The notes under the pieces are model-generated. The model saw nothing but the letters and a program-made list of their open reading frames with translations. It had not been told where the DNA came from and ran no database searches. Made by a program: the position numbers and the translations under genes. Source: Dolomedes plantarius (lineage: Eukaryota > Arthropoda > Arachnida > Araneae > Dolomedidae). Taken from it: 64,000 bases of DNA. The stretch spans positions 137,117,610-137,181,609 of the forward strand of contig OU015496.1 of NCBI GenBank assembly GCA_907164885.2, in the 5' to 3' direction. Below, one piece after another: positions 36,701 through 47,550 of this stretch (positions within the stretch are counted from its first letter, which is position 1; every line of letters starts with the position of its first letter).

Positions 36701-37363
36701 ACGAAGTCAATTTAAATTCAGATGCCTGATATGTGACTTAGAACTTTTTGTTCTCTAGAGCATAAGAGTGCATAAGAGTTCTCTAATAGCAAAAGAGTGT
36801 AAATATTAAAAAAATTACTTTTCACGTTTGCCTCACTCCTGAGATTGATTATATGCTATGTTTTCGTGTAGAAATTTTATATAAACCCTTTAAATTATTA
36901 TTCAACGTAATGTATCATAATTTTTACTTCTTAGGGGAATATTATTCATCATCTTCAAATAAAGTATGTCAAAATGTTTTGAAATATAAATGTTCTCGAG
37001 ATAAGTTCCTGAACACGATTCTTAGTTTAGAATGTCAAGAAATCTCTCAAACCATTAAAAGTATTGCACAAAAAATTATGTGTTGCTTGAGAGCGCTTCC
37101 GTTTGTTGAGTGTAAACGCTTACGTAATAAAACTGCAGTATGTTTGCTAAATTCTGCAGGAATATTGCCCGGTTTTTTTCGAAAACAAGTTTCAAATAAT
37201 GCACCTTGCAGGGCTAATCTTTTTCAACTGAGGCTATAAATATTTTGCTGCATTTAAGGCTTGGCAATTCAGTATAACATATCTTCCTGGTAATATTTGT
37301 TAGTGTTGTTTGTAAGTGTACAACATAGCCACAACCTCTCATTTAGCCTTGTAACTGTGATTA
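36701..37363. other. no confirmed gene; one 128-codon frame
   Basis: An open frame at 36853-37239 on the plus strand has no recognised motif. Its composition does not distinguish it from chance in this sequence. Confidence 0.3.
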
Positions 37364-37696
37364 CAGTCGAACCCCGTTATAGCGATCCCGGTATATAACG
37401 AACTCACGGATATAACGAATGAAAACTTTGGTCCCGTCGTTTTCCTATTTTAAGTAATTTAATAAGAATTGTGTCAGTTTCATATAATCGAATTTAGTCG
37501 ATTTAATTCATTAATGGTAATTTTCAATAGATTTTACCATTTTTAATACATTATTATTGAATACACATTCAAACTAATGAGTTATACATTTTGTGAACTC
37601 TAGCATTTTTTCCTAACGGTTTGGATATAGCTAACCACTGGATAAAGCGAACAAAACCTTATGTCCCTAGAAGTTCGTTATAACGGGGATCGACTG
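37364..37696. mobile_element. MITE with Tigger/pogo-like ends
   Basis: The ends CAGTCGAACCCCGTTATAGC and its complement finishing AACGGGGATCGACTG lie next to TA on both sides (37362-37363 and 37697-37698). CAGTCGA-CC-CG-TATAACGA ends are typical of Tigger/pogo elements. The 333-base interior is non-coding. Confidence 0.8.
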
Positions 37697-38104
37697 TATT
37701 ATCTTGTTGTAGTACTAAGTTGTATCCCGTATTTTTTTACAAGATCCGCTTTTAAAATTTCTCCATTGTGTTTCATTTTCTAGAGCTACCTTTTCCATTT
37801 AGAATGAATACGTTTACAAGAGACACTCCTTTTAAAAATGGTTTGTTATCTATTTTTTCAGCAAAAACAGGTAATTCTGAGTTTTTAATTAAAATATGGT
37901 ATGTAGTTTTATTAGTATATCTGTTAAATGCGGTACTGTATTTAAGGGTATTAAATCAAAAGTACACTGAGCTTTCTGGAAATTTACTGATTCAAGTCCA
38001 TTTGTAAATGTCAAAAGGGAATTAACTTCAGTTGTATCTAAAGCAGTAATATATAAAATTTTAAAAATATCCGTTTATCTGCAGGAAGAAACTGTGCGTC
38101 TAGT
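37697..38104. other. no gene seen
   Basis: An 80-codon frame at 37768 has no recognised feature. Confidence 0.4.
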
Positions 38105-38694
38105 ACAGGGATTCCCAACCTTTTAAAGTTTGCAACACTCTTGGGAATGAGATTAGAAACTTGGGGCAGCCTTTCTAGTATTTGTTATTTTTTTCATATT
38201 TTTCAATATTAAATTAAAGTGGAATGTATTTCAGAAACATGCTAAGTTCAAATAAATACTTACTCAATTGCTGATTTTATTCATTTATTAAAAGATATAA
38301 GCAACTTACACCACGACAGGATATACTCGTATTAATACAGTTTCAGAAACATACATGGGATTCGTATAGTATTAAACTAGAGGACTACAATGGAAATCGC
38401 TAAGGACAGTTTTGTTTGATTATAAAAAAAGACTTGCGATTGATGCTTAGATCATGAATGTTTGATATCAAGCATAACACAGTTGTAGGTGTGAGGGTAG
38501 CTAAATCACCTTCAGGAACGAATGCCTAAATTACTGTCACAATCTGCCGGACGTGAGGGTAATTAATTCAACTTAATATTTATTTCAAGAGGGACCTACT
38601 GATATATTTTTGCTTATCCAAAACATATCTCGAGGCACCCCTGGCCGATCTCACTGCATCCTAAATTACCGTGGCACACCGGTTAGGAATCACA
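38105..38694. mobile_element. candidate hAT-like non-autonomous element
   Basis: The left end ACAGGGATTCCCAACCTTTT and a right end whose complement reads TGTGATTCCTAACCGG form a short imperfect inverted repeat of the hAT type, followed inside by the phrase CCGTGGCACACC. Eight flanking bases on each side match at six positions. No coding part. Confidence 0.45.
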
Positions 38695-39284
38695 ATTCTG
38701 GTAGATAGCGTATTAAAGTATTACTAAATCTTAACGTATCGAGGACTATTCATCCAACAGATTATTACTTAAAAATTATAATGCTTATCACATTTGTGGC
38801 TTTAGTACCAAATCCGGACCTATTTTGCGAAATTTTGTCGAAATTTCGTTCCAGAACACCAATTTTGCCGTGGGAAGTACTCCCTTTCGATCATTGGTGG
38901 AATATTACAATTCTACCCCTCCTCCCTAATTTTATTCACGCATAGTTCACCATTCATGCATAATTTGTGCATTATTTGTACATTATTTGTGTTTCATACA
39001 TGCATGAAACCCAAATAATGCTATTCATGCATTATTTGTGTTTCAAAAAGTATTTTTGTGTTTTATACCTATATTTTTTAGAAGAAAAAAAGCTTTGAAG
39101 TGAGTGAATTTGAGTTTTTGTCAGATCTGATTGGCAGTGACAACCCTCCCACACGCCTCTAAAGTAGGGAGGTCGGTTGCCTGAATTTGGGAGGTTACCG
39201 CAGTAAGATATTATCGCCCTCTTTGGTGAACTGGTCCAGTTTTGGTACTGCAGCCACCTTTTGGTTTTTACCTAGAAGAGTGCC
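38695..39284. other. no gene seen
   Basis: CATGCATGAAACC and TGCATTATTTG words repeat near 38945-39055. No family recognised. Confidence 0.4.
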
Positions 39285-39445
39285 GAAAGGCTAGGGAGTT
39301 GGCAATCGGTACCAGTGTCTGCGGGTTCGAGACTCATTGTCAGCATGGATATTGATAGCCTTTCGGAATCAGCTTTAAGCAGTAGGTCCCGGTCTAATTA
39401 ACTGTGTAGAGATTAAAAAAATTCAGTGCGCTCTCAACCAAACCA
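39285..39445 (+). mobile_element. candidate second SINE family
   Basis: CTAGGGAGTTGGCAATCGG resembles an A box and GCGGGTTCGAGACTC a B box at normal spacing. The tail is CAACCAAACCAAAACC. The body differs from the SINE at 30178. No target duplication was found. Confidence 0.4.
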
Positions 39446-40038
39446 AAACCTTGTTTTTAAGCAAAAAACCGGATTTTGTTTTGAAAATAAATTTATCCTT
39501 GAAAATATTAACGCATAGTATAGGCACAAGTATTATCTGTAAATTGAGAACTTTTGTCTAAACCTTATGGAGTTGATTAGTTGGCTGCACAGAAAATTTT
39601 TATTCTGATTTTCATAACTGTAACCATTGTTTATAAAAAATGGGTCTGTGTACATGTTTTTAACATAAGAGTACTTGGTTTTGATATCTGTTCAACATTA
39701 TATTTGTTTAAATTTATATTTAAAAATTTATTTTAGTGTTTATTGAATCATGGAAATTTTTAATCTGAGGAAAATTCGTTTGAAAAATTAATGTTTCCAT
39801 CATGCCATGAGTGTTACTTAAATAACATGCAAAATTTATCGTAGAAAATTATCGCTACTAACAATTAAAGCAAGTCACGCATCTCTAACTAAATTATTTA
39901 ATTTTCTGTGAAATAAAGAGCCAACGCCCAAGGCATTCCTTTAATGTATAAAATTTTATCTACAGGACTAACAGGAAATAGTTGGGAAAATAGATAAGAA
40001 TGCTTTCATTAAAATTATAACTTTCAGAAACAACTCAG

Positions 40039-40077
<39 letters not shown>

Positions 40078-40787
40078 TTGAAATGCGGGCACGAAATTAT
40101 CTATCTCTCCATTTCACTGCTTATTTTATTGAAGTTAAATAAGAAAATGTAGCGTTTTATTTTTTAGTCATAAAATTAGTCCATTCTGATTTTTTTTTTT
40201 TAGTATTACCATTTAAAGAGTGATCATCATCATGGTAGGATCACTATTTTATTTTGCTTAACAATTTAATAATAACAAACAGTTTCCATCAATAACAGTT
40301 TATATATATTCTTTTATAAATAGGAATGTCAACTCTTTTTTAAAAAAACATAATACAAAATTGAATCCGAAAATAATATGCGGTTTTTTTAATTTGATTC
40401 TATAACAGTTGATTGCTAAAGGATACACACAATATTGCCAAGTGACTATAAAGGTAAAAAGCAGCAAATGACGTAGACTTCATGATATTGTAAACAGTTT
40501 CCTAACTGTACCAGTAAAACGAAAAAAATAAATAAATAAATAAAAATATTAGGAAGTTAAATTTTTTCTGCTACTTAGAAAATTACATAATTATTTTACC
40601 CAATTACTAAAATCAGTTTAAGTGTTTATACTGCTCTATATAAAATGAAGCGCTCCAAAATGTATTGTTGAATTAGCAGTAGAACCAACTTATTGAAACC
40701 GTTGTATTTGTTATCAATAGCAATTTTTCAACGGGGAATATTTTTCCTGAATTTCAATAGAATCAGCATTAATAGAATACGCTTATA

Positions 40788-40821
<34 letters not shown>
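39446..40821. other. AT-rich stretch with (TTA)n, no gene seen
   Basis: Contains a (TTA)n microsatellite at 40040-40077 and (AAAT)n near 40525. The right end, from about 40783, is a TA-rich arm that mirrors sequence right of the next element. Confidence 0.5.
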
Positions 40822-40826
<5 letters not shown>

Positions 40827-41454
40827 GGTGTCCCAAAAATGACCGACGATTTGAAAAATCAATTTAAGAAAAAATGGATGGTAATAGAAATGTACGGTTT
40901 GCTGCATTGTGCTTGGGTAACCAGGGAATTTATTCTCACCAATTTTCAAAATTAGTTACAAAGTTCGTCAGTAGATGGTGCTGATGACTGGGAAAACTAT
41001 AAAACAATGTTTTCAAAGCAAGAAGCATACGCAAAGGGTCATGGATTGGCCTCCCTATTCGCCAGATTTGATGTCATGCGATTTTTTCTTTGGGGGTACT
41101 TAAAAGACTAGGTGTATCTTCACTATCCACAAACTGTAGATGAACTGAAACAATACATCTCTGCTGCTTGTCAGAACATTCAAACTGAAATGTTTGCACG
41201 GGCGTCTGTGAATTTTGACCTCACACTGCGCCACGTTGTTGCTGCAAACGGTGGTTATTTTGAAAACATTGTTTTATAGATTTTCCCAGTCAGCAGCGCC
41301 ATCTGTTGACGAACTTTATAACTAATTTTGAAAATTGGTGAGAATAAATTCCCTGGTTACCTAAGCACAATGCCGCAAAACGTACATTTCTATTACCATC
41401 CGTTTTTCTTAAATTGATTTTTCAAATCGTCGGTCATTTTTGGGACACCCGGTG
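40822..41454 (+). mobile_element. mariner-derived element with 205-bp inverted ends
   Basis: Ends reading CCGGGTGTCCCAAAAATGAC and its complement are inverted for about 205 bases of a 633-base element, with TA arrays on both sides. The short middle encodes only the C-terminal part of a mariner-like transposase. It can move only with help. Confidence 0.88.
41041..41280 (+). pseudogene. mariner-like transposase C-terminal fragment
   Basis: Reads W-P-P-Y-S-P-D-L-M-S-C-D-F-F-F, the region holding the third catalytic acid of mariner-like enzymes, then a stop after Y-L-K-D, then a normal C-terminal helix region to A-A-N-G-G-Y-F-E. Everything upstream, including the DNA-binding and first two catalytic blocks, is deleted. 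Confidence 0.8.
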
Positions 41455-41473
41455 TATATATATATATATATAT

Positions 41474-41567
41474 AGACATATAAGCGTAATTTTGAACTAA
41501 TTTTGAAAATTTGTGAGAATAAATTCCCTAGTTACCTAAGCAGAATGCAGCATACCTGTCAATTCTA
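41474..41567. repeat. outer inverted arm and extra copy of the element's terminal sequence
   Basis: GACATATAAGCGTA (41474-41488) mirrors TACGCTTATATGTC (about 40779-40796) across the element. It is followed by a diverged copy of element sequence (41492-41567 against 41319-41395). Confidence 0.75.
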
Positions 41568-41569
<2 letters not shown>

Positions 41570-41612
<43 letters not shown>

Positions 41613-41766
41613 TTATTTAAGGTAAATTTCTTTCAAATTAAAGTAGTTCAATCCCTGGATTGTTCAGCAAAACCCTGAAAGAAGAACATTATTTTCTGAA
41701 AAAAATGCTTTCATGAGAAATGTTAAGAGAATTAACAGTTTTTTTTTTTTTTTTTTTTTTTTTTTT
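41570..41766. repeat. (TA)n at 41570-41611 and T28 run at 41739-41766
   Basis: Two low-complexity runs with ordinary sequence between. Confidence 0.95.
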
Positions 41767-42304
41767 CGGATGTTTTATACTATCAGGTATTATGCATTAG
41801 ATAGACTAAAAAAGAGAAAATAATAATGATATTGAAAAGGTACATTTTAAGTCTAGACAGAAAAATCGTTTAAGTTGCTGATCAAAGAGGTTTGTTTGTT
41901 AAACCCTTGAAAAATTGAGTTGATAACCTTATAAACTCAAGATTTTTACTATAGTGCAATATTTCCCGGTCTAATCTTATGAGGTTTTTTATCCTTTGTG
42001 GAGAATTTGAGGACGAGAAAGAAAGAAATTTATATTTTTATAATTTTAATCTAAACCATAATCTCACTATTATTCCTGAGTAGCTAAAAACTAGTGTTTT
42101 GACTGATTGATTAAACTTGAGACATTTACAAAAGAGCGATTTCTTCTGCCAAAACCACTTTTTGGTCATGCGAAATATTTAGCTATGTATATTGTTAATT
42201 TTTTTAAGTAATCACTCTATCTCTATATAATTTCTGTAATATACGTGTAATAAAAAACAAACAGGAGACGAGTAATGTTTTAATACTGGTAATCAATTTA
42301 GTAA
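41767..42304. other. AT-rich flank of retrotransposon, no gene seen
   Basis: No features recognised. Ends at the target duplication of the gypsy element. Confidence 0.5.
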
Positions 42305-42308
42305 ATAT
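42305..42308. repeat. target site duplication, left
   Basis: ATAT, repeated at 47877-47880. It is short and in AT-rich DNA, so only moderately strong. Confidence 0.55.
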
Positions 42309-42340
42309 TGCCGCTTAAAGCCTTTCCCGTCAAAGACTCT

Positions 42341-42402
42341 GTTGCTGAATGGTCAACGCACCGGACTGCTGAGCAAGAGGTCCCCGGTTCGAAGCTCTAC
42401 AT
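42341..42402 (+). promoter_or_regulatory. tRNA-like block in U3 (A-box/B-box-like)
   Basis: TGAATGGTCAACGCACCGG resembles a tRNA D-arm/A box, and GGTTCGAAGCTC at 42386 is a near-perfect B box about 30 bases on. The stems are degenerate, so this is not a functional tRNA gene. It could be a tRNA-derived relic or a Pol III promoter. Also present in the right LTR. Confidence 0.5.
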
Positions 42403-42440
42403 TATTTTAATTTAATTTAATTTAATTCTATTTCTGTTAG

Positions 42441-42496
42441 TTCTAGAAGTTGCTAGAACATTCTTTAACTTCCTGGAACGGCGTTCCAGAATATTC
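42441..42496 (+). promoter_or_regulatory. heat-shock-element cluster in 5' LTR
   Basis: TTCTAGAA (42441), GAACATTC (42456), TTCCTGGAA (42470) and TTCCAGAATATTC (42484-42496). The last is a perfect three-unit TTCnnGAAnnTTC site for heat-shock factor. The cluster sits directly upstream of a TATA-like box. Confidence 0.65.
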
Positions 42497-42504
42497 TGTT
42501 GATG

Positions 42505-42512
42505 GATAAAAG
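42505..42512 (+). promoter_or_regulatory. TATA-like box of LTR promoter
   Basis: GATAAAAG, nine bases after the heat-shock cluster. A TCAGTTC start-like sequence follows about 25-30 bases on. Confidence 0.55.
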
Positions 42513-42571
42513 AGCAAGTAGCTCAACCTGTGAGTTCAGTTCTGAGTTCTGTCAGCTAAGTGTTTTGTGCT

Positions 42572-42577
42572 AATAAA
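42572..42577 (+). terminator. polyadenylation signal in LTR
   Basis: AATAAA, with a GT-rich stretch (TACGTGTGTGTT) about 20 bases downstream. The equivalent site in the right LTR is 47813-47818. Confidence 0.6.
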
Positions 42578-42638
42578 CAGCATTGTATTCCCTCTACGTG
42601 TGTGTTCAATCCATACGACTACCATCTACGCGACATCT

Positions 42639-42660
42639 TTGGTGGAGGCGCCGGGTACTC
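42639..42660 (+). promoter_or_regulatory. candidate primer binding site
   Basis: TGGTGGAGGCGCCGGGTA begins five bases after the LTR and starts with TGG, the complement of a tRNA CCA end. I did not identify the tRNA. Confidence 0.5.
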
Positions 42661-42764
42661 AGTTCAGTCTGGAAGCAGAAGAAATACGAAGAAGCCGTAG
42701 ACTTTTAAATCTTCCTCCGGAATACGGTCTTTACGTAGCCGCTCCACTAAAGCGATTCCCGGCA

Positions 42765-43916
42765 ATGCCTGAAGGAGAAGTCAAGCCACAAACCGTCCTG
42801 CTGTCTCCAGAACTAATTAGGGAACCGAGAAAGCCGACAATTTTTAGAGGCGATCCTGGACAAGATCCAACCAAGTGGTTAAAAGAATACCTTAGAGTAT
42901 CAAAATTTAATCAATGGGACGATACTCTATGTCTTGCGAACGTCTACTTTTTCCTTGATGGGACCGCCAAAATATGGTTTGAAAATAACGAAGATCTGCT
43001 GAATTCATGGGACGACTTTGAAAGAGAACTGAAAAAAACTTTTGGTGACTCTCAGCTATATATACGGCGAGCTAAGGATTGCTTAAAATGCCGAGCGCAG
43101 AGAGCTGGGGAAGCTACACAATCTTATATCCAAGACGTTTTAGGACTCTGCAACCAAATTGACCCGGACATGTCAGAAGACGATAAAGTGTCCCACTTAA
43201 TGAAGGGCATCGCAGAAGAGGTGTACCAGGCCTTATTAATTAAGGAGATAAAAACGACAGTCGATTTCAGTAAATGGTGTCAGTACATTGAGGAAATGCA
43301 GCAAAAGCGAATAGGACGTCAGAAATTCAGTCGCTTGCCGAATGTTGTCCCAATTGCCTCCGTCGACGAGGAACAGGATCTAACCTCACTGATCCGTAAA
43401 ATTGTCCGTGAAGAGATACAGCGATTAACTACACCCCAAATTGAAGAGCCCCAAACAGGCGTACAAGCCATAGAAGCAATTGTGCGAGATGAGGTTGAGA
43501 AATCTTTGGCTCCCATATCTAGTGGAAGCTTCCGAAGGTCGACTCCCACATACAACCGCAGCATCCACTCGACGTATAACAGGCCGGAGCCGGCACAGGA
43601 ACAATTACCCCGAAAAACTGACGTGTGGCGTACGACCGACAATCGTCCCGTTTGCTTTCACTGTGGCCGCCCCGGACATGTCGTTCGCTATTGCCGGGAT
43701 AGAAGAGCAATTTTTAATGCTTACAGAGCTGATAGAGGAAACACAGCCCAGCGACGCATGATCTCCCAGAACACCGCCGACGAATCCAGCCGAACGTTTG
43801 AAAGAAGTCTGTCGCCTAGCCCTAACCGAGGTCGATCGCCTACCCGTCGCTTCAGATCCCCATCGCCGTATAGACGTTCCAGTGTCTCACCTGGCCGAAG
43901 AAATGAGGAAAACTAA
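42765..43916 (+). CDS. gag: Gag polyprotein of Ty3/gypsy element
   Basis: About 383 residues from the first in-frame ATG. Gag forms the particle that packages the element RNA. Residues about 20-130 have the tryptophan-rich retrotransposon gag core (W-L-K-E-Y, then D-G-T-A-K-I-W-F, then W-D-D-F-E-R-E-L). A CCHC zinc knuckle [14 protein letters not shown] near residue 295 binds RNA, and the tail is serine-arginine rich. The frame is open upstream of the ATG, with coding-like residues (I-R-R-S-R-R-L-L-N-L-P-P), so a non-AUG start is possible. The frame is undamaged. pol follows in the -1 frame; the two overlap only at GGAAAAC just before the gag stop, a candidate frameshift site. Confidence 0.92.
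   Translation: MPEGEVKPQTVLLSPELIREPRKPTIFRGDPGQDPTKWLKEYLRVSKFNQWDDTLCLANVYFFLDGTAKIWFENNEDLLNSWDDFERELKKTFGDSQLYIRRAKDCLKCRAQRAGEATQSYIQDVLGLCNQIDPDMSEDDKVSHLMKGIAEEVYQALLIKEIKTTVDFSKWCQYIEEMQQKRIGRQKFSRLPNVVPIASVDEEQDLTSLIRKIVREEIQRLTTPQIEEPQTGVQAIEAIVRDEVEKSLAPISSGSFRRSTPTYNRSIHSTYNRPEPAQEQLPRKTDVWRTTDNRPVCFHCGRPGHVVRYCRDRRAIFNAYRADRGNTAQRRMISQNTADESSRTFERSLSPSPNRGRSPTRRFRSPSPYRRSSVSPGRRNEEN
43907..43916 (+). promoter_or_regulatory. candidate -1 frameshift site between gag and pol
   Basis: GGAAAAC followed by the gag stop TAA. The pol frame is closed by a TGA immediately upstream, so the switch has to happen in these few bases if pol is made as a fusion. It is not a canonical heptamer. 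Confidence 0.4.
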
Positions 43917-43978
43917 GCAGTGCGACCTTCCTTGGAGGTGAGGCCGCTGAAAAACAAAATCCTCCCGCTGCCGCAAAG

Positions 43979-46900
43979 ATGACGAAGAATTATCTAGAAC
44001 TAAACATTGACAGTCAACCAGTACGTGCACTCGTGGACTCCGGTGCATCATTTTCTGTCATTTCAGACCAATATAGACGTCAGCTGCGAAAGATTATGTT
44101 CCCAATCAACGGAAGCATAATCCTCAAGGTCGCCGACGGAAGTCACGTCCGTCCAATAGGGAAATGTGTTCTTCGCTTAAACATCAATGGTCTAATACGT
44201 CCCTTTGAGTTTACAGTTATGCCGAACTGCAGTCACAATGTTATACTTGGTTGGGATTTTCTCGAAGCCTCGAGAGCAGTCGTCGACTGTGGCCGATCGG
44301 AACTAGTGTTTGACGAAATGATGTCAGATCCTGAATCTGCTGAGACATGGCGAGTGAACACCCTTCAAGACTGCGTCGTACCTCCGCACTCTATTTCTAA
44401 AGTAATTGTCACGAATCCCAAAATTAATGCGATCACAGACATCATAGTGGAGGGAAATCGACTACTGCTGCTGGACAAAGAAGTTGCGGTGCCCTCAACG
44501 ATCCTGACGTTTTACGACGGTACAGCCGAACTCTGGGTCACGAATGCTCAACCAGAAGCTAGGTTCATTCCCAAAGGCATGTGTGTGGGCTATGCAGAGA
44601 CTCTAGACGAGAGGTATCTGAACTGCATCTCCAGTGCGCATATCTCCTCAGCCGCCAAGATGAAATCGAGCCCTTCTCCGGTCGACTATTCCCAAATGCT
44701 AGCCCAAGATCTCACGGTAGAACGAAAACAGCGACTCTTAGAATTATTTTCTGAGTTTCCTGAAATTTTTGATCAATCAAGAAAAGCCGGAACACAAGTA
44801 AATGTGAAACATCGTATAATCACTGGCAATCATCTACCGATTAGCAAAAGGGCTTACAGAGTATCTCCTGCGGAGCGTCGAATTATTCAAGAGGAAGTAG
44901 AAAAGATGCTAGACAGAGATGTTATTCAACCATCGGAGAGCCCATGGTCGTCCCCAGTTGTCCTCGTGAAGAAAAAGGATGGAAGTTGGCGATTTTGTGT
45001 CGATTATCGTCGGCTCAACAAAATTACGAAAAAAGATGCCTACCCTCTGCCACGTATTGACGACACATTAGACAGCTTAAAAGGAGCCAAGTTCTTTTCG
45101 TCGATCGATCTCTATTCTGGCTACTGGCAGATTGAAGTGGACGATGCAGATCGCGAAAAGACAGCTTTTATCACACCAGAATGACTTTATGAGTTCAAGG
45201 TCATGCCCTTTGGTCTGTGCAATGCGCCGGCAACCTTTGAAAGAATGATGGATAACTTGCTACGACACCTAAAATGGACCATGTGTCTCTGTTATCTAGA
45301 CGACATTGTCGTGTTTTCTGAGACCTTCGACGACCATCTTAAACGTCTGAATGTCGTACTTAAATGCATCCAAGAAGCTGGGCTTGTCCTAAATCCAAAA
45401 AAATGTCTCTTTGGGGCTGAACAAATTAAGATTTTGGGACATCTAGTATCGGAAGGAGGTGTCCGCCCCGATCCAGATAAAGTAAAGGCCGTGAAGTGTT
45501 TTCCCACACCCAAAAGTGGGCACGACGTCAGATGTTTCCTAGGACTCTGTTCTTATTACCGCCGCTTCATCAAGGATTTTTGTCATCAAGCTCAACCCTT
45601 ACAAATGTTGCTGAAAGGTGACTCTAAATTTCGTTGGGGACGTGAGCAGTCGGATGCTTTCGACCGGCTAAAGGAAGCACTGATATCTGACCCTATACTG
45701 GGACTTTACGACGAAAACGCCGAAACAGAATTGCGAACGGACGCCAGCGGCTATGGTATTGGAGCAGTCTTGGTTCAAATACAGCATGGAAAAGAAACAG
45801 TTATTGCCTATGCTTCGCGGACACTAACCAAAGCAGAGAAAAATTATTCCACGACTGAAAGAGAATGCCTTGCCGCCGTATGGGCTGTTCACAAGTTTAG
45901 ACCATACCTCTTCGGCAAACACTTTTCAATCGTAACAGACCACCATTCGCTGTGTTGGCTAACTAATCTAAAGGATCCCTCAGGAAGACTTGCGAGGTGG
46001 GCCTTGCGACTACAAGAGTATGGCATCTCGATTGTTTACAAGAGCGGAAAGAAACACAAGGACGCTGATAGTTTGTCCCGAAATCCATTGGAAGAAGACA
46101 ATATACCATCGGAAGTCATCGCCCCTATAGATTTTGCTAACGTTGCTGACGAACAAAGAAAAGATCCAAGAGTTGCGGAGTTAATACGGACTCTAGGAAA
46201 TGGTGAAACAATGAAAGGAGAATTTGAGCTGATTGAAGACGTACTATGTAAAAAGAGTTTCGATCCAACCGGCAAGAAATGGCTTCCTGTCATTCCAAAG
46301 CATCTACGTCAAGACATTCTTCAATGTTTCCATGACGCACCCACGGCCGGACATCTAGGATTCGTCAAAACGTACGACAGAATAAGGAAGCGGTTTCACT
46401 GGCCAGGGCTCTACCGAAATGTGCGACGATATATCATGCACTGCCGGGAATTCCAGCGTAGGAAAGCCGTTCCACAGAAGCCACCGGGTCATCTAATGCC
46501 TATACCGCCTGCTGTTGCGCCATTTCATCGCATTGGGATAGATCTCCTTGGGCGTTTTCCAAATTTGACCACTGGAAATAGATGGATCGTAGTCTGCACC
46601 GACTATTTGAGTCGCTATGCTATTACAAAAGCCCTGAAAACTGCTGAAGCTGCGGAATTAGCGAGGTTCATCGTCGAAGATATACATCTAAAGCATGGAG
46701 CGCCCCGAGTTATCATCACCGATCGAGGGCAATTGTTTCAATCAAGACTTGTTTCAGATATCATCCGGTTGTGTAACATTAGTCATCGAATGACGACAGC
46801 CTACCATCCCCAGACCAATGGCCTTACTGAGCGATTCAACAAAACACTAGGCGACATGTTATCCATGTACGTAGACGTAGAACAGAGAAACTGGGACGAG

Positions 46901-47506
46901 ATGCTGCCGTTTGTGACCTTCGCTTACAACACCGCTAAACAGGATGTAACCGGATTCACACCTTTCTATTTACTTCATGGCCGAGAAGCCGAAACAACGC
47001 TCGACACTCTTTTCCCCTTCTGCCCTGACGTGGAGAACGACTATACTAAACATCTTGTCGTGAAAACCGAAGAGGCAAGGCAGTTAGCCAGACTACGAAC
47101 CCTAGAGGCGCAAGCAAAGGACCGTCGGCGTTATAATTAGAAGCACAGGGTGGTGTCCTATTCACCTGGAGATTTAGTATGGATTTTCACGCCTGTTCGG
47201 AAAGTAGGCTTGTCCGAGAAACTGCTTAAAAAATACTTCGGACCATACCAGGTGTTACGACGATTATCTGACGTAACCTACAAAGTCCAAGACTATGAGC
47301 CAACATCAAGACGCCGGAAAACGATAGACACCGTCCATGTTCTTAGAATGAAGCCTTACTACGACCCTGAATTACAAGCACAACATCCGAATGGTGATTC
47401 CTCAACATCTGAAGACGGCCATTGTGAAGAGGATCCGCCTACCAATGTAAAGAATGATTACACCGGACCACAGACACGTTCCAGATCAAAAATTGCTAGC
47501 AGTTAG
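43979..47506 (+). pseudogene. pol: Pol polyprotein of Ty3/gypsy element, two stop codons
   Basis: Domains in order: aspartic protease (D-S-G-A near 44036), reverse transcriptase (Y-L-D-D at 45293-45304), RNase H (T-D-A-S-G near 45740), integrase with an N-terminal zinc finger (about 46325-46455), a DDE core (D near 46540, T-D-R-G near 46722, T-E-R-F near 46830), and a C-terminal G-P-Y/F module (about 47240). The frame is interrupted by TGA at 45182-45184, inside the reverse transcriptase, and TAG at 47138-47140, between the integrase core and the C-terminal module; it continues in phase after each. The integrase finger reads H...H...C-R-E-F, so the last zinc-binding cysteine is missing. The catalytic residues I can see are otherwise present. 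The copy is unlikely to act alone. Confidence 0.95.
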
Positions 47507-47537
47507 GCAACCTAGGACAGCGGGACGCTGTTCTTCT

Positions 47538-47550
47538 AAGGAGGGAGCAA
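47538..47550 (+). promoter_or_regulatory. polypurine tract
   Basis: AAGGAGGGAGCAA lies directly before the right LTR. It would prime plus-strand DNA synthesis. Confidence 0.8.

Larger units (their letters stand above)
42309..42635 (+). repeat. 5' LTR
   Basis: 327 bases, starting TG and ending CGCGACA. It holds a tRNA-like block, a (TTTAA)n run, a heat-shock-element cluster, a TATA-like box and AATAAA. The right LTR differs by one internal substitution (T or G near 42566) and one extra base at the tip. Confidence 0.95.

Noticed and set aside
36853..37239. 128-codon plus-strand frame as a host gene
   Set aside because: No motif, no splice context and no homology recognised. Length alone is weak evidence, so it is noted only as an unconfirmed frame.
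42341..42402. True tRNA gene in the LTR
   Set aside because: A and B boxes look right, but the acceptor and anticodon stems do not pair well. It is also duplicated with the LTR.
43319..43761. Extra frames antisense or out of frame within gag, including a possible accessory gene
   Set aside because: They overlap the conserved gag core and zinc knuckle in other frames and show no family features.
47507..47550. Envelope gene after pol
   Set aside because: Only about 40 bases lie between the end of pol and the right LTR.
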